A stretch of 64,000 bases of DNA from Bacteroides uniformis (GCF_025147485.1 NZ_CP102263.1:2927501-2991500); one strand, 5' to 3'. Counted from the first letter of the stretch, positions 8,791-18,319 are shown. Program-made: numbers and translations. Notes: generated from the letters alone by a model not told the origin.

Positions 8791-9501
8791 TTAGTGCAAC
8801 AGCCTGCATTCATACCGTATCCCTCCCGATATGCTGTTGAATTCTCTGGTAAACACATGGATGGAGAGATGCCTCCATAATCTGGCGGCAGCTCCCACAT
8901 TGAAACCTTTCGAATCATATTCGGCTATGACAGTCATTTCCCGGCAGAAAGCAGGGGAGTAGCTGATGCCTCCGAAAGGACCGTCTTGTATACTGTGTTT
9001 GTTCAGTGGCAGGTAATATCCGGCAGTCAGTGCTAGTCGGTCTCCTTTTGCGATGGAGAAGCCTTTGGTCAGTACGCCATATATGGTTGCAAAGTAGTTG
9101 GTTCCAGTGTCTTTGAAAGGGTCATTGGTACCTATGACTATTGCCGGATGATATTTTCCTTCCTCTATCGGACGTATACGTGCAGATAAAGAACGGTCTT
9201 GCTGGAAATATCCTTTCTTACCGTCATACCGGGTGGTTTTCAATAGCGTACACCGATAACTCAACTCCAGAAAAGATAAGAATGTGATGTTGACGAAGTA
9301 ATTTCCGGTGTTGAAGTTAAACGGTGTCATGCCGTTCGGAAGATAATTACCGCCTCCCATAAAGGTACCGGCCTTCTGCATATCCGCTGTCGGGATGTTC
9401 AGCAGTCCGGTGTTGCCCATGGAATATTGGGCCTGCACCCCCATACAGCAACCAAGTAGCAGTAGGAGCAGGCACCATTTTCTTATTCTCGTTTTCAGCA
9501 T
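8791..9501 (-). CDS. YjbH-domain outer-membrane protein (exopolysaccharide-associated)
   Basis: A 236-residue exported protein: signal peptide ending CMGVQAQ, then the YjbH hallmark of [19 protein letters not shown] and beta-strands typical of an outer-membrane barrel. YjbH/GfcD proteins belong to capsule or exopolysaccharide export systems. The start codon overlaps the end of gmd by 7 nt, indicating translational coupling with the polysaccharide operon. It is shorter than full-length YjbH; the next gene may supply the rest. Confidence 0.75.
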   Translation of the reverse strand: MLKTRIRKWCLLLLLLGCCMGVQAQYSMGNTGLLNIPTADMQKAGTFMGGGNYLPNGMTPFNFNTGNYFVNITFLSFLELSYRCTLLKTTRYDGKKGYFQQDRSLSARIRPIEEGKYHPAIVIGTNDPFKDTGTNYFATIYGVLTKGFSIAKGDRLALTAGYYLPLNKHSIQDGPFGGISYSPAFCREMTVIAEYDSKGFNVGAAARLWRHLSIHVFTREFNSISGGIRYECRLLH

Positions 9502-10604
9502 GTCCGAGGAGGGGTGTTTTCGCTATCCATTTGTGCTCTCATATAGAGCTTCTTCACAAATGCCATGTCATGTGTCACCATGATTTTCACCAGTTCTTCA
9601 AAAGAAGTCTTGCGTGGATTCCAACCCAGCAGTGTCTTGGCTTTGGTCGGGTCACCCAGCAGTTGTTCCACTTCGGCAGGACGGAAGTATTTGGGATCCA
9701 CTTCCACCAGCACTTTACCGGTTTTGGTATCAATGCCCTTTTCATTCACGCCTTCTCCTTCCCAACGTAGTTCCACACCGGTTTCCTTGAAGGCAAGTGT
9801 AGTGAAATCACGTACGGTATGATATTCTCCGGTAGCTATGACAAAATCCTCCGGAGTGTCGTGCTGCAGAATCAGCCACATGCACTCCACGTAATCTTTG
9901 GCATATCCCCAGTCGCGCAGCGAATTCAAGTTACCCAGATATAACTTGTCTTGATACCCTTGGGCTATACGTGCAGCTGCCAGTGTAATTTTGCGTGTCA
10001 CGAAGGTTTCTCCGCGCCGTTCGCTTTCGTGGTTGAAGAGAATGCCGTTTACAGCGAACATACCGTAGCTTTCCCGGTAATTCTTCGTAATCCAGAAGCC
10101 GTATTGCTTGGCCACACCATATGGACTGCGTGGGTAGAACGGGGTTGTCTCCTTCTGTGGTACCTCCTGCACCAGACCGAACAGTTCGGAAGTCGAAGCC
10201 TGATAGATTTTCGTTTTTTTCTCCAGTCCCAGGATACGTACTGCTTCCAGCATACGCAGGGTGCCTACGGCATCTGCTTCCGCAGTATACTCCGGCACAT
10301 CGAATGATACTTTCACATGGCTTTGTGCCGCCAGGTTATAGATTTCGTCCGGCTGCACCTGCTGTATGATGCGGATAAGCGAGCTGCTGTCCGTCATGTC
10401 CCCGTAGTGGAGGTTTACGAGACGGTTCTTCTTCATGTCACGCACCCATTCATCCAGATAAAGATGCTCTATGCGTCCGGTGTTGAACGATGACGAACGA
10501 CGCAGAATGCCGTGTACTTCATATCCTTTTTCAATTAGGAACTCGGCCAGGAATGAACCGTCCTGACCGGTGATGCCTGAAATCAATGCTATTTTCTTAT
10601 CCAT
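9495..10604 (-). CDS. gmd: GDP-mannose 4,6-dehydratase (capsule-locus copy)
   Basis: A 369-residue short-chain dehydrogenase/reductase that converts GDP-mannose to GDP-4-keto-6-deoxymannose, the first step to GDP-L-fucose. Visible: NAD(P) loop [14 protein letters not shown] (residues 9-22), [15 protein letters not shown], and the catalytic YGVAK (YxxxK) in [12 protein letters not shown]. The length and sequence are full family length, with about 10 extra C-terminal residues compared with the second copy at 58819-59895, to which it is very similar. It lies in the leftward operon between the WecG-type transferase and the YjbH genes. Confidence 0.95.
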   Translation of the reverse strand: MDKKIALISGITGQDGSFLAEFLIEKGYEVHGILRRSSSFNTGRIEHLYLDEWVRDMKKNRLVNLHYGDMTDSSSLIRIIQQVQPDEIYNLAAQSHVKVSFDVPEYTAEADAVGTLRMLEAVRILGLEKKTKIYQASTSELFGLVQEVPQKETTPFYPRSPYGVAKQYGFWITKNYRESYGMFAVNGILFNHESERRGETFVTRKITLAAARIAQGYQDKLYLGNLNSLRDWGYAKDYVECMWLILQHDTPEDFVIATGEYHTVRDFTTLAFKETGVELRWEGEGVNEKGIDTKTGKVLVEVDPKYFRPAEVEQLLGDPTKAKTLLGWNPRKTSFEELVKIMVTHDMAFVKKLYMRAQMDSENTPPRTC

Positions 10605-10636
10605 GATTCGGGTTTTAAAATCAGTTTTTATTTATG

Positions 10637-11356
10637 TTATGATGTAAATTTCTCTTTTGTGATATTCCATAAGAATAAGCAGTTCCCGATGATATATCTT
10701 CTCCACATTCTTTTGGGTTCCTTTATCAGCCGGTACAGCCATTCCAACCCGTGTTCCTGCCACCATACGGGAGCACGTTGCACGTTTTCAGCAAAGAAGT
10801 CGAACACAGCGCCAATAGTACCGATGGGACCGTTTACCTCCAGTTCTTTCAGGTGTGCATAAGTCCATTTCTCTTGTTTGGGAGCGGTCATGCCCACCCA
10901 GAGCAAATCCGGCTGTGCCTGGTTTACGGCGGCTATCATGGCTTGATTGTCTTCTTGGGTGAATTCCGGCTTGTAGGGTGGGGAATAAGTCTCTATCCGG
11001 ATATTGGGATATAACCGGACGGCTTTTACCTTTATTTTCCTCAGGGTGTCTTCGCTACTTCCCAGAAAGAAGCAGGTTCCTCCTTTCCGGTTCAGTTTAT
11101 TCATTTCGTACAGAAACAAGTCCCATCCCGCTGTGCGCTCTATCTTCTCATGTCTCAGGAGTTTGAATGCCAGTACAATGCTTGCTCCGTCTGGAATCAA
11201 TGCGTCTCCCCTCAGCAAAGCTTCTGCAAAGGCAGGATCTTTCAATGCTGTGTTATACGAGTGCGCATTGATGGTGTTAATCAGCAGTTTGCCTTCGGGC
11301 AATGCGTCAAGCTCACTTCTGTGTTCCAGAAGCGAAATCGTCTTTAACTTCAACAT
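10637..11356 (-). CDS. WecG/TagA/CpsF-family glycosyltransferase
   Basis: A 239-residue GT26-type enzyme (start ATG at 11356, MLKLKTISLLEHRSEL). It has the family features: NTINAHSYN near the start, GDALIPDGASIVLAFKLL, GGTCFFLGSSEDTLRKI and PDLLWVGMTAPKQEKW. Such enzymes transfer a sugar (ManNAc/ManNAcA or glucose type) to a lipid-linked acceptor at the inner face of the membrane. The open frame continues upstream to 11488 (44 more residues) but family length favours 11356, and the upstream part carries a 26-nt motif also found in the non-coding leader before upxY-proximal DNA at 35422. It is the penultimate biosynthetic gene before gmd. Confidence 0.85.
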   Translation of the reverse strand: MLKLKTISLLEHRSELDALPEGKLLINTINAHSYNTALKDPAFAEALLRGDALIPDGASIVLAFKLLRHEKIERTAGWDLFLYEMNKLNRKGGTCFFLGSSEDTLRKIKVKAVRLYPNIRIETYSPPYKPEFTQEDNQAMIAAVNQAQPDLLWVGMTAPKQEKWTYAHLKELEVNGPIGTIGAVFDFFAENVQRAPVWWQEHGLEWLYRLIKEPKRMWRRYIIGNCLFLWNITKEKFTS

Positions 11357-11383
11357 GTAAAAAGGAGTATAATTTTCCGCAGA

Positions 11384-11409
11384 GTACGCTACGCTGTCGC
11401 CCGTCACAT
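11384..11409 (-). repeat. 26-nt leader motif, copy A
   Basis: This stretch matches 35422-35447 at 22 of 26 positions (shared core CTACGC, GTCGCC, GTCACAT). Here it sits in the 153-nt space between fcl and the chosen start of the WecG-type gene; the other copy lies in the space between wzc and upxY. Both are on the same strand relative to transcription. The role is unknown; it may be a dispersed repeat or a leader element. Confidence 0.4.
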
Positions 11410-11509
11410 GGAAAGGTATTTTTGAACGGAACGATGCAATATGTCCGAGAACTGCGGCAAATGTAAAGATTATGTGTGTAATATACAAGAGGAATGTGAA
11501 AAATGTAAT

Positions 11510-12610
11510 TTAGTTGGTCTGGTGGTTGATGCAGATACCTTTCAAATACCATTCGTACAAACGGTGTATTCCTTCGTCTATTTCTATTTTATGATGCCAT
11601 CCCAGGTTATGCAGTTTGGTCACATCCGTCAGTTTGCGCAGTGTGCCGTCCGGTTTCGAGGCATCCCATCGCAGCTCACCTTTGAATCCTATTTCGGCTA
11701 TAATCTTTTCAGCCACTTCCTTTATGCTGAGTTCCTTTCCGGTGCCCACATTGATGTGGCAGTTGCGTATTTCTTTACTGTCCGGAGCATATGTGTCTTT
11801 AAAGTCTACATTCAGCAGTACATGTACACTGGCATCTGCCATTTCTTCGCTCCATAGGAATTCACGTAACGGTTTGCCGGTTCCCCACAAGGTGACCGCT
11901 TCCGGGGTTATTCCGAAGTTGGCAAGCTCTGCCAGAATCTCCTCGTTGCTATAGCTGCCGTTTACCCCTTTCACCGGACGCAGGTCGATGTCTTTGCGCA
12001 CAGCATCCCAGTCCCCTTCGTTGAGGCATTGGGCAAGGTAGACTTTGCGAATCATGGCAGGCAGTACATGGCTGTTTTCCAGGTGGAAGTTGTCGTTCGG
12101 TCCATATAGGTTGGTAGGCATCACGGCTATGTAATTGGTTCCGTATTGCAGGTTGAAGCTTTCACACATCTTCAGCCCGGCTATTTTGGCTATGGCATAC
12201 GGCTCGTTGGTGTATTCCAGCGGAGAGGTCAGCAGCACTTCTTCCTTCATGGGCTGCGGAGCTTCACGCGGGTAGATGCAGGTGCTTCCCAAGAAGAGCA
12301 GCTTCTTTACTCCGTGACGGAAACTCTCACCGATTACGTTCTGCTGGATTTGCAGATTCTGATAGATAAAGTCTGCCCGGTATTGCAGGTTTGCCATGAT
12401 GCCACCCACGTGGGCAGCAGCCAGTACCACCGCTTCAGGTCGTTCTTCATCGAAAAATTTCTTTACGGCGGTTCCGTCCAGCAAATCCAGTTCTTTGTGT
12501 GAGCGTCCTACTAAGTTTGTGTAACCTCTTTGTTGCAGGTTGTTCCAGATGGCGGAACCTACTAAACCACGATGCCCCGCTACAAAAATCTTTGCATTTT
12601 TTTCTAACAT
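11510..12610 (-). CDS. fcl: GDP-L-fucose synthase (capsule-locus copy)
   Basis: A 366-residue SDR enzyme that epimerises and reduces GDP-4-keto-6-deoxymannose to GDP-L-fucose with NADPH. Visible: nucleotide loop AGHRGLVGSAIW (residues 11-22), GSTCIYP, and catalytic YAIAK (YxxxK) near residue 138. It is longer than the classical E. coli enzyme (about 320) because of an insert around residues 205-235, which the second copy at 57716-58792 also has. It is followed after 153 nt by the WecG-type gene, and preceded by a GT4 gene 36 nt away. Confidence 0.95.
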   Translation of the reverse strand: MLEKNAKIFVAGHRGLVGSAIWNNLQQRGYTNLVGRSHKELDLLDGTAVKKFFDEERPEAVVLAAAHVGGIMANLQYRADFIYQNLQIQQNVIGESFRHGVKKLLFLGSTCIYPREAPQPMKEEVLLTSPLEYTNEPYAIAKIAGLKMCESFNLQYGTNYIAVMPTNLYGPNDNFHLENSHVLPAMIRKVYLAQCLNEGDWDAVRKDIDLRPVKGVNGSYSNEEILAELANFGITPEAVTLWGTGKPLREFLWSEEMADASVHVLLNVDFKDTYAPDSKEIRNCHINVGTGKELSIKEVAEKIIAEIGFKGELRWDASKPDGTLRKLTDVTKLHNLGWHHKIEIDEGIHRLYEWYLKGICINHQTN

Positions 12611-12646
12611 GACTAATACCCTAGTTATAAAATTAATTTTTTCTAT

Positions 12647-13771
12647 TTACTTCTTGTATGAAGCTATACATTCTTTTAAAATATCTTTCATCCGGTTCTC
12701 AAACTTTTCCAAAGTGAATTCCCTTTGAAATTTTTCTTTACCGGCTTTACCCATTTCAGCACATATCATGGGATGGTCTATTAAATATTCTATCTTTTCT
12801 GCCAGCTGTTGCGGACTATGTTTTTCCACGATAAAGCCGGTTTTGCCTTCCTCTATGATACCGGGTATTCCTCCCTCGTTTGTGCTGATGCAGGGGAGGC
12901 TTTGTTCCATGGCTTCTAATAGCACCAATGGGAAACATTCATTATCGTAATAGGTAGGAAAAACAAATATATCGGCTTTTTGCAGAAATGCGTCTTTTTC
13001 ATTATCATATTTTGCTCCATGGGCAAATACACATTCTTTAAGGTTCTGTTTGTTTATTACGTCTTTAAACCTATCTTCTGTAATATTACTCCATTTTCCT
13101 ACAAAATGGCATTTTATAGGCTTTCCTTTTTTTTGTAATATCGCACACGCTTCTACTAAATCCCATACGCCTTTTTCTTTTATCATATTTGACAAAAATA
13201 GAATGTTAAATTCTTTTTGAGGAGCTGTAGGTAGATTTTCATGGGTAGGTATTCCATTGGGGCAGATATAAACGTCTTTGTAATTTACGTATTTCTTTAT
13301 GTCTTGATATAAATTTTCTATCAATAGAATAACTTTCAGATTTTTGAAAAAAGTGCTATATAATAGATTATCAAAATATCTATTTTGTCTGGTAGCTATG
13401 CCTTTGTTGTGATAATGTACAACGATGTTTTGTCTCATCATTTTTAAAAGCATAACTACAAAAAAATCTTTGTAGAAAGCACCACCTTTTGCGTTAGGAG
13501 TTACATAACAAAGTTGTGGCACTATTAATTTTGTTTGTTTCCTAATTTGTTTTAGTTGCTTATAGAACTCTTTCAGTTTTCTTATTCCTCCTTTACCAAT
13601 ATCATCCAGATCTTTTGCTAATGCAAGATTTAGATAATGACATTCAAAGGCATTATTTATAATTTTACTGTCATGTATATATTTTCCTACCATGGATGCA
13701 CCATGTACTGGTGGGGGCATGTGGAGGATAAATAGGACTTTGCTATATTTTGTAGATTTGTTCATATTCAA
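12647..13771 (-). CDS. Glycosyltransferase family 4
   Basis: A 374-residue retaining GT4 enzyme with GT-B fold. N-terminal acceptor domain begins LFILHMPPPVHGASMVG; the C-terminal nucleotide-sugar domain has NILFLSNMIKEKGVWDLVEAC and the E-x7-E type motif in FPLVLLEAMEQSLPCISTNEGG. Acts at the cytosolic membrane face in building the repeat unit. Its start overlaps the previous gene by 29 nt, so the two are probably coupled. Base composition is AT-rich compared with gmd/fcl, as for the neighbouring capsule genes, suggesting horizontal acquisition of the block. Confidence 0.9.
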   Translation of the reverse strand: MNMNKSTKYSKVLFILHMPPPVHGASMVGKYIHDSKIINNAFECHYLNLALAKDLDDIGKGGIRKLKEFYKQLKQIRKQTKLIVPQLCYVTPNAKGGAFYKDFFVVMLLKMMRQNIVVHYHNKGIATRQNRYFDNLLYSTFFKNLKVILLIENLYQDIKKYVNYKDVYICPNGIPTHENLPTAPQKEFNILFLSNMIKEKGVWDLVEACAILQKKGKPIKCHFVGKWSNITEDRFKDVINKQNLKECVFAHGAKYDNEKDAFLQKADIFVFPTYYDNECFPLVLLEAMEQSLPCISTNEGGIPGIIEEGKTGFIVEKHSPQQLAEKIEYLIDHPMICAEMGKAGKEKFQREFTLEKFENRMKDILKECIASYKK

Positions 13772-14813
13772 ATTGCATTTTTTCTATAGAAAAATTTGTT
13801 TTCGCATACCCGTATGCTATGCTTGCGTATTCCTCATAATACGTTGTGTCTTCTAAGGATAAAATTAGTCTGATAAAATCATCCACTTTGTTGTCATTTA
13901 CTTTTAAAGGCCATGTTTCAGGCAATGTGTCTTTTAAACCGGGGCAGCTATTGATAATGGTCGGCGTGTGTGCCAAACTTGCCTCGATAGGCATTAAGGC
14001 AAGGCCTTCGTGATTTGAGGGCATAAATAAATAATCAAAATCTCCTATGTATTGGTTCAGTCCGAAAATCTTGTCATAAAGAGATGCATTAGATAGTGGC
14101 TCTAAAGCCTTGTGTACTTTCTCTTTCATTGAGCCATTTCCCACAACGTGAAAGTAAAACTTAGGATTGTCTTTTAATGCTTTTACGACTTCTATCAGCT
14201 GATCTACTCCTTTTTGATATTCCAATCTGCCGGCAAATAAGATATTTATTTTGTCCGCTATGATGTGGTTGAATTTTTTCTGTTCTACAGATTGCAATCC
14301 ATTGAATATGATTTGTGGTGTCTCTCCATAAATATGCTGATAACATTGTTGTGTTGACTCGCTGATGGCTATATTGGCATGCTTTTTAGAATAAAAATAT
14401 TCAACTTTTTTGCCTATTTGGGCCCATTGATTCCATAGCTCTGTGTTGTGGATTGTTCGTACATATTTTATGGATGGAAACATCCAACCGAATATTTTGT
14501 TCCATAAGTATATGCTGAGGTCTGGAATTTCTGTATGTGTATGGATTACTTGTGGTTTCCATTTTAGTGACAGATATACAAACCATAGAGGAAACAATAA
14601 AATAGCGATTTTATTGTTTGTAATATGCGAACGGTGGAAACAAATACCGCAATCATGCAGTTCTTTAATGAAAGCCTGGCTGAATTCTCCGTTTCCACGT
14701 ACTACTTCCACAAGATGATATTCCATCCCTGTAGTTTGTGACTTGGCAATGTTGACAGCTACTCTTTCTGCCCCTCCTATATCAAAATGAGTGATAATGT
14801 GGAATATACGCAT
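13743..14813 (-). CDS. Glycosyltransferase family 4
   Basis: A 356-residue GT4 enzyme. It starts with the typical FDIGGAERVAVNIAKS loop (residues 10-25); the donor-binding domain has NILFAGRLEYQKGVDQLIEVV and DYLFMPSNHEGLALMPIEASLAHTP with the conserved Glu pair. It should add one sugar to the lipid-linked repeat unit. AT-rich like its neighbours. Sugar and linkage cannot be predicted from sequence. Confidence 0.9.
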   Translation of the reverse strand: MRIFHIITHFDIGGAERVAVNIAKSQTTGMEYHLVEVVRGNGEFSQAFIKELHDCGICFHRSHITNNKIAILLFPLWFVYLSLKWKPQVIHTHTEIPDLSIYLWNKIFGWMFPSIKYVRTIHNTELWNQWAQIGKKVEYFYSKKHANIAISESTQQCYQHIYGETPQIIFNGLQSVEQKKFNHIIADKINILFAGRLEYQKGVDQLIEVVKALKDNPKFYFHVVGNGSMKEKVHKALEPLSNASLYDKIFGLNQYIGDFDYLFMPSNHEGLALMPIEASLAHTPTIINSCPGLKDTLPETWPLKVNDNKVDDFIRLILSLEDTTYYEEYASIAYGYAKTNFSIEKMQFEYEQIYKI

Positions 14814-14825
14814 ATATTAGTAGTT

Positions 14826-15929
14826 TTAGTGTTGTATATAATCCAAAAACTTTTTAGCGGTTGATTCCCATGTAAAATATTCTATGATTCGTTTTCGTGC
14901 ATTTTGAACTTTTTTACCGGAGAGTATTGTTTGGGCTATTTCTTCCACTGAGTTGCATAGGAACCCACTTCTCCCGTTTTCTATGATACAGTCTGGGCCG
15001 GGTGCATGTCGCGCTACTATTGTTACATTATGGTACATTGCTTCAAGAATTGCCATTCCGAAAATTTCATTGGGGTTGAAATTTATCACATAATCAGCAA
15101 CTTCATAATATGCATGGATTTTTTCATTTGGAAGTTTCCCTATGAATAATATATTGCTATATTTCTCACTTGACTTTAATTTGGCCATATATTCCTCTGT
15201 TTGCATCCAAAGAGCTCCTGCATGCACTAATAAGTATTTGTCTCCTAATCTTTCTGCTAAGGGAAAAATATCCATCGGATGCTTGTCCGGTCTTAATGCA
15301 CACACCAAGAATACGATACTTTTATCTTTAGGTAATTTCAGTTCTGCCCTTTGTCGCTCTTTAGAGCTTGTCGCCAATGGAATAATGTCTGTGTCTAAGC
15401 CTACAGGAGCCCATTCTGCACTTGTCACCCCTTTTTGTTTTAATTCATTTACCACAGTTGGAGTTTTACAAAAGACTTTTGTCTTTTTGAATGCGGAAAA
15501 ATTTCTGCTGCTTAACTTGTCCATTATCCAGCGTGAAATAGCTTTAGGCGAAGAGCTATGCACTGTACCTACGTAGCAATAATATTTCAGATTATGTTTC
15601 AGGCAGAAACTCACGGCTTCCGGTACACAAAGCAAGTTGTCGCTTTGCAAGTGATACACATCGATGCCAAGTGTTAGTAGTAATGAAAAATCAGGCCATA
15701 CGTGATGTACAAACTTTCTTTTATAGGGCAAATACACTTTCTTAATATTGGAGGTCGTGTTTACTTCCGTTCCGCAGCGCCTGTCTTTGGGAGACATCCA
15801 GTACACAATCGTTGTTTGGTGTCCCATTTGTTCCAAGGCTTTTGCCAATCCGATTTCTTGGATGTTATAACTTCTGGTAGTCCATTCCCCATAGTCTAAA
15901 TGAATATATCCAATGTTCATTTGTTTCAA
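14826..15929 (-). CDS. Glycosyltransferase family 4
   Basis: A 367-residue GT4-like enzyme. The C-terminal half shows VFLVCALRPDKHPMDIFPLAERLG and the nucleotide-sugar motif FNPNEIFGMAILEAMYHNVTIVARHAPG, then CIIENGRSGFLC. The start overlaps the stop of the next upstream gene by 4 nt (15926-15929), a typical coupled arrangement. Function is addition of a sugar in repeat-unit assembly. Confidence 0.88.
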   Translation of the reverse strand: MKQMNIGYIHLDYGEWTTRSYNIQEIGLAKALEQMGHQTTIVYWMSPKDRRCGTEVNTTSNIKKVYLPYKRKFVHHVWPDFSLLLTLGIDVYHLQSDNLLCVPEAVSFCLKHNLKYYCYVGTVHSSSPKAISRWIMDKLSSRNFSAFKKTKVFCKTPTVVNELKQKGVTSAEWAPVGLDTDIIPLATSSKERQRAELKLPKDKSIVFLVCALRPDKHPMDIFPLAERLGDKYLLVHAGALWMQTEEYMAKLKSSEKYSNILFIGKLPNEKIHAYYEVADYVINFNPNEIFGMAILEAMYHNVTIVARHAPGPDCIIENGRSGFLCNSVEEIAQTILSGKKVQNARKRIIEYFTWESTAKKFLDYIQH

Positions 15930-16927
15930 AGTTTATAACGCTTTAGTAGATGTTTAAAATGCATCATAATGTTGCAATACAGAGCTATGCCTCTTGAGTA
16001 TTTCTTTTTAAGAAGCCACAATTCTATTCTGTGCAGTATGCCTTGAGGAATAAAATGCATCATAGCTGTATAGTAAGGTTGGGAATAGACAGCAGCTTCA
16101 ATGTCTTTACTTTTTAAGTTTTGGCTTTTATAATTAGAAATTAAATCAATAATCCAGCGTGTCCATCTGCGTTGAAAAATATTCGTTGTTTCTTTGGGAA
16201 AGTTTTGTAAATTAAAAACATTACTTATATTCGTAAATACTATTTGGTAGTCCAATCCATGCTGTAGAGCCCGTTTTCCTGTAGCGCTGTTTAAGTTTTG
16301 TCTATAATAATATACAGGTGTATTTATAGCCATAAAATTGTGTATGTATTGATAATAAGCAAGCGAAAACATAAAATCCTCACACGTTTTCATACTTTCA
16401 TTAAAACGGATGTGATGTGTTTCTATAATATTTCTATTAAAAACTGCACAGCATACTGATAATGATACTATTTCTAAATTTACAGCCTCTTGATATAAGC
16501 TATGGATGCTATGGTACATTCTGTTTGACAATCTAAATCTGCCTTTTTCTTGTTTGGCATTATTTATCCAACGAATATAATTATATATAGCGAAATCCGG
16601 ATGGCTATCTATTATGTCTTTGATGATTTTTAAATAGTTGCTGGCTACAAAATCATCGCTATCGATAAATGAGACATATTGTCCTTTAGCTTTGCTAAGT
16701 CCGTAGTTTCTAGCCTTGCTTACACCTCCGTTTAGAATATGAAAGCATTTTACTCTTGTGTCTTTTTGTGAATATTCATTGCAAATTTTTCCAGAATCAT
16801 CCGTTGAGCCGTCGTCTATTAGCAGTAATTCAAAAAGAATATCATTTTGGCATAAGATGCTCTCAATACATTCTTTTAAATATTGAGAGGTATTATATAC
16901 GGGAATGATGATGCTATGGAGTAACAT
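15926..16927 (-). CDS. Glycosyltransferase family 2
   Basis: A 333-residue inverting GT2 enzyme of GT-A fold. It has SIIIPVYNTSQYLKECIESIL at the N-terminus, LLLIDDGSTDDSG, GGVSKARNYGLSKAKG and the metal-binding DxD type motif FIDSDDF near residue 90. It probably adds one sugar to the repeat unit at the cytosolic face. The stop overlaps the start of the next gene by 4 nt. Confidence 0.92.
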   Translation of the reverse strand: MLLHSIIIPVYNTSQYLKECIESILCQNDILFELLLIDDGSTDDSGKICNEYSQKDTRVKCFHILNGGVSKARNYGLSKAKGQYVSFIDSDDFVASNYLKIIKDIIDSHPDFAIYNYIRWINNAKQEKGRFRLSNRMYHSIHSLYQEAVNLEIVSLSVCCAVFNRNIIETHHIRFNESMKTCEDFMFSLAYYQYIHNFMAINTPVYYYRQNLNSATGKRALQHGLDYQIVFTNISNVFNLQNFPKETTNIFQRRWTRWIIDLISNYKSQNLKSKDIEAAVYSQPYYTAMMHFIPQGILHRIELWLLKKKYSRGIALYCNIMMHFKHLLKRYKL

Positions 16928-16966
16928 GGCCTTTATAATATATGTTGGTAGAACGTAGAATAAATG

Positions 16967-17728
16967 TCAATAGTTGTGTAAGGCTTTTCTATTTAGATTC
17001 GTTGTGATGCACTTTTTTAGTTTTTGCAATCCTATATGTACCCATATCCATTTACTTAATTTCCAATACCATTTTTTTCGGCGGTCAAGCTTTTGTTTGG
17101 CTTCATCAGGAAGCCACGATCCCATATATAAATGTACAGTAGTGGTATTGGAAGTTTTATCCCAGTTTCCAAAAAAGTCCATTGCATTAAAGTATGTACG
17201 TGGATATATATGTACATCTCCTATCAATTGTTCGCTATTATCTGTTTTTAATCTATATTTCTCTGCTAAATAATTGGTGACTATTACTACATTGGAGGTG
17301 TTTTGTGTGATAATATCCATAGAAAATGGTTGGTTATAGTACTCTAAAAGTTCAGCTATTATGTGATGCTTAGGAGGAAATCCCATTACTCCCATTGATA
17401 ATACTTTTCCATCTTCAAATCCCATAAAAGCGATATCTTTTTCAACAAATGGATTTAGACTCTTTTCCATTTTTTCATCTGTATCCAAGTAAATTCCACC
17501 ATTTTTATAAAGTGCTATTAGGCGTACATAGTCTGCAACAAAAGCATATTTCTTGTTTTCATAAGCTCCTTTGCACCATTCGCTACTATTTATGTCAAAA
17601 TTTTCTTCATTCCAAAGTTTAAACTCATAATCGGGAAGATGCTCTTTCCATGATTTAATACATTTTTGTACCAATGGAGGCATCTCCTTTCCTCCAAACC
17701 AACAGTAGTGGATTATTTTAGGAATCAT
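16967..17728 (-). CDS. GT32-type glycosyltransferase (OCH1-like, capsular)
   Basis: A 253-residue protein with the sugar-transferase DXD region of GT32: IPKIIHYCWFGGKEMPP at the start, WNEENFDI, and YADYVRLIALYKNGGIYLDTDEKM-like core with the DTD metal site near residue 98 (ALYKNGGIYLDTD). These enzymes use nucleotide sugars in capsule assembly. It sits 4 nt after the acetyltransferase gene at 17733. Confidence 0.9.
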   Translation of the reverse strand: MIPKIIHYCWFGGKEMPPLVQKCIKSWKEHLPDYEFKLWNEENFDINSSEWCKGAYENKKYAFVADYVRLIALYKNGGIYLDTDEKMEKSLNPFVEKDIAFMGFEDGKVLSMGVMGFPPKHHIIAELLEYYNQPFSMDIITQNTSNVVIVTNYLAEKYRLKTDNSEQLIGDVHIYPRTYFNAMDFFGNWDKTSNTTTVHLYMGSWLPDEAKQKLDRRKKWYWKLSKWIWVHIGLQKLKKCITTNLNRKALHNY

Positions 17729-17732
17729 AATT

Positions 17733-18299
17733 TTAACTATAATATTTTGTGTGTTCTAATCCTCTCTTTGAAATCACTTTTCCCGGATTGCCTACTACTA
17801 CCGAGTTATCAGGAATATCTGTTACCACAATAGCTCCGCTACCAATCATCACATTATTCCCAATAGTAATATTCCCAATTACTTTAGCTCCAGAGGCTAT
17901 CACGACATTATTTCCAATATGAGGTGCACCACCTTTAGGACCGCGTACACTACCTACTGTTACACCATGGTAGATGGTACAGTTGTCCCCAATTATAGCT
18001 GAACCGTTGATGACAATGCATGAATAATGTGGAAACATTAGTGCTTTACCTATTTTTGTACCAAATCCAATTTGAATACCTGTGAGATATTGATTGTGCT
18101 TATGAATAAGCTGGACGCACCTTAAACAGAATTTAGCCATAAAGTGGTGTTTAGTTATTAGATAGGAACCAATTCTAAACCAAAAGGTGATTCGAAATGA
18201 CGCATTAAATAGAAGCGATTTTACCCCCCCCCATTTATTAATATTTGTTAACCTTTCCAGGTCGGATACAATAAGACTTTTGCATTCTTTCCAGATCAT
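17733..18299 (-). CDS. Hexapeptide-repeat O-acetyltransferase with in-frame G9 tract (phase-variable, ON)
   Basis: A 188-residue serine-acetyltransferase-like enzyme (start ATG at 18299, 20 nt after the acyltransferase stop; an upstream in-frame ATG at 18425 would overlap that gene and is less likely). The C-terminal half is a left-handed beta helix of hexapeptides (IGDNCTIYHGVTVGSVRG, IGNNVVIASGAKVIGNITIG). It should transfer acetyl from acetyl-CoA to a polymer sugar. Codons 23-26 (W-G-G-V) are encoded by a run of nine G (plus-strand C9 at 18224-18232), so a one-base slip would truncate the protein. As sequenced the frame is intact. It resembles the protein at 23219-23812. Confidence 0.85.
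   Translation of the reverse strand: MIWKECKSLIVSDLERLTNINKWGGVKSLLFNASFRITFWFRIGSYLITKHHFMAKFCLRCVQLIHKHNQYLTGIQIGFGTKIGKALMFPHYSCIVINGSAIIGDNCTIYHGVTVGSVRGPKGGAPHIGNNVVIASGAKVIGNITIGNNVMIGSGAIVVTDIPDNSVVVGNPGKVISKRGLEHTKYYS
18224..18232 (-). repeat. Poly-G9 tract in acetyltransferase (contingency locus)
   Basis: Nine consecutive G on the coding strand, only about 70 nt after the ATG. With 19331-19339 it is one of only two G/C mononucleotide runs of this length that I found in the window. Runs of this size are prone to slipped-strand mispairing. G9 keeps this gene in frame. Confidence 0.8.
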
Positions 18300-18319
18300 A
18301 ATTTGTAATAGTTTTTGTT

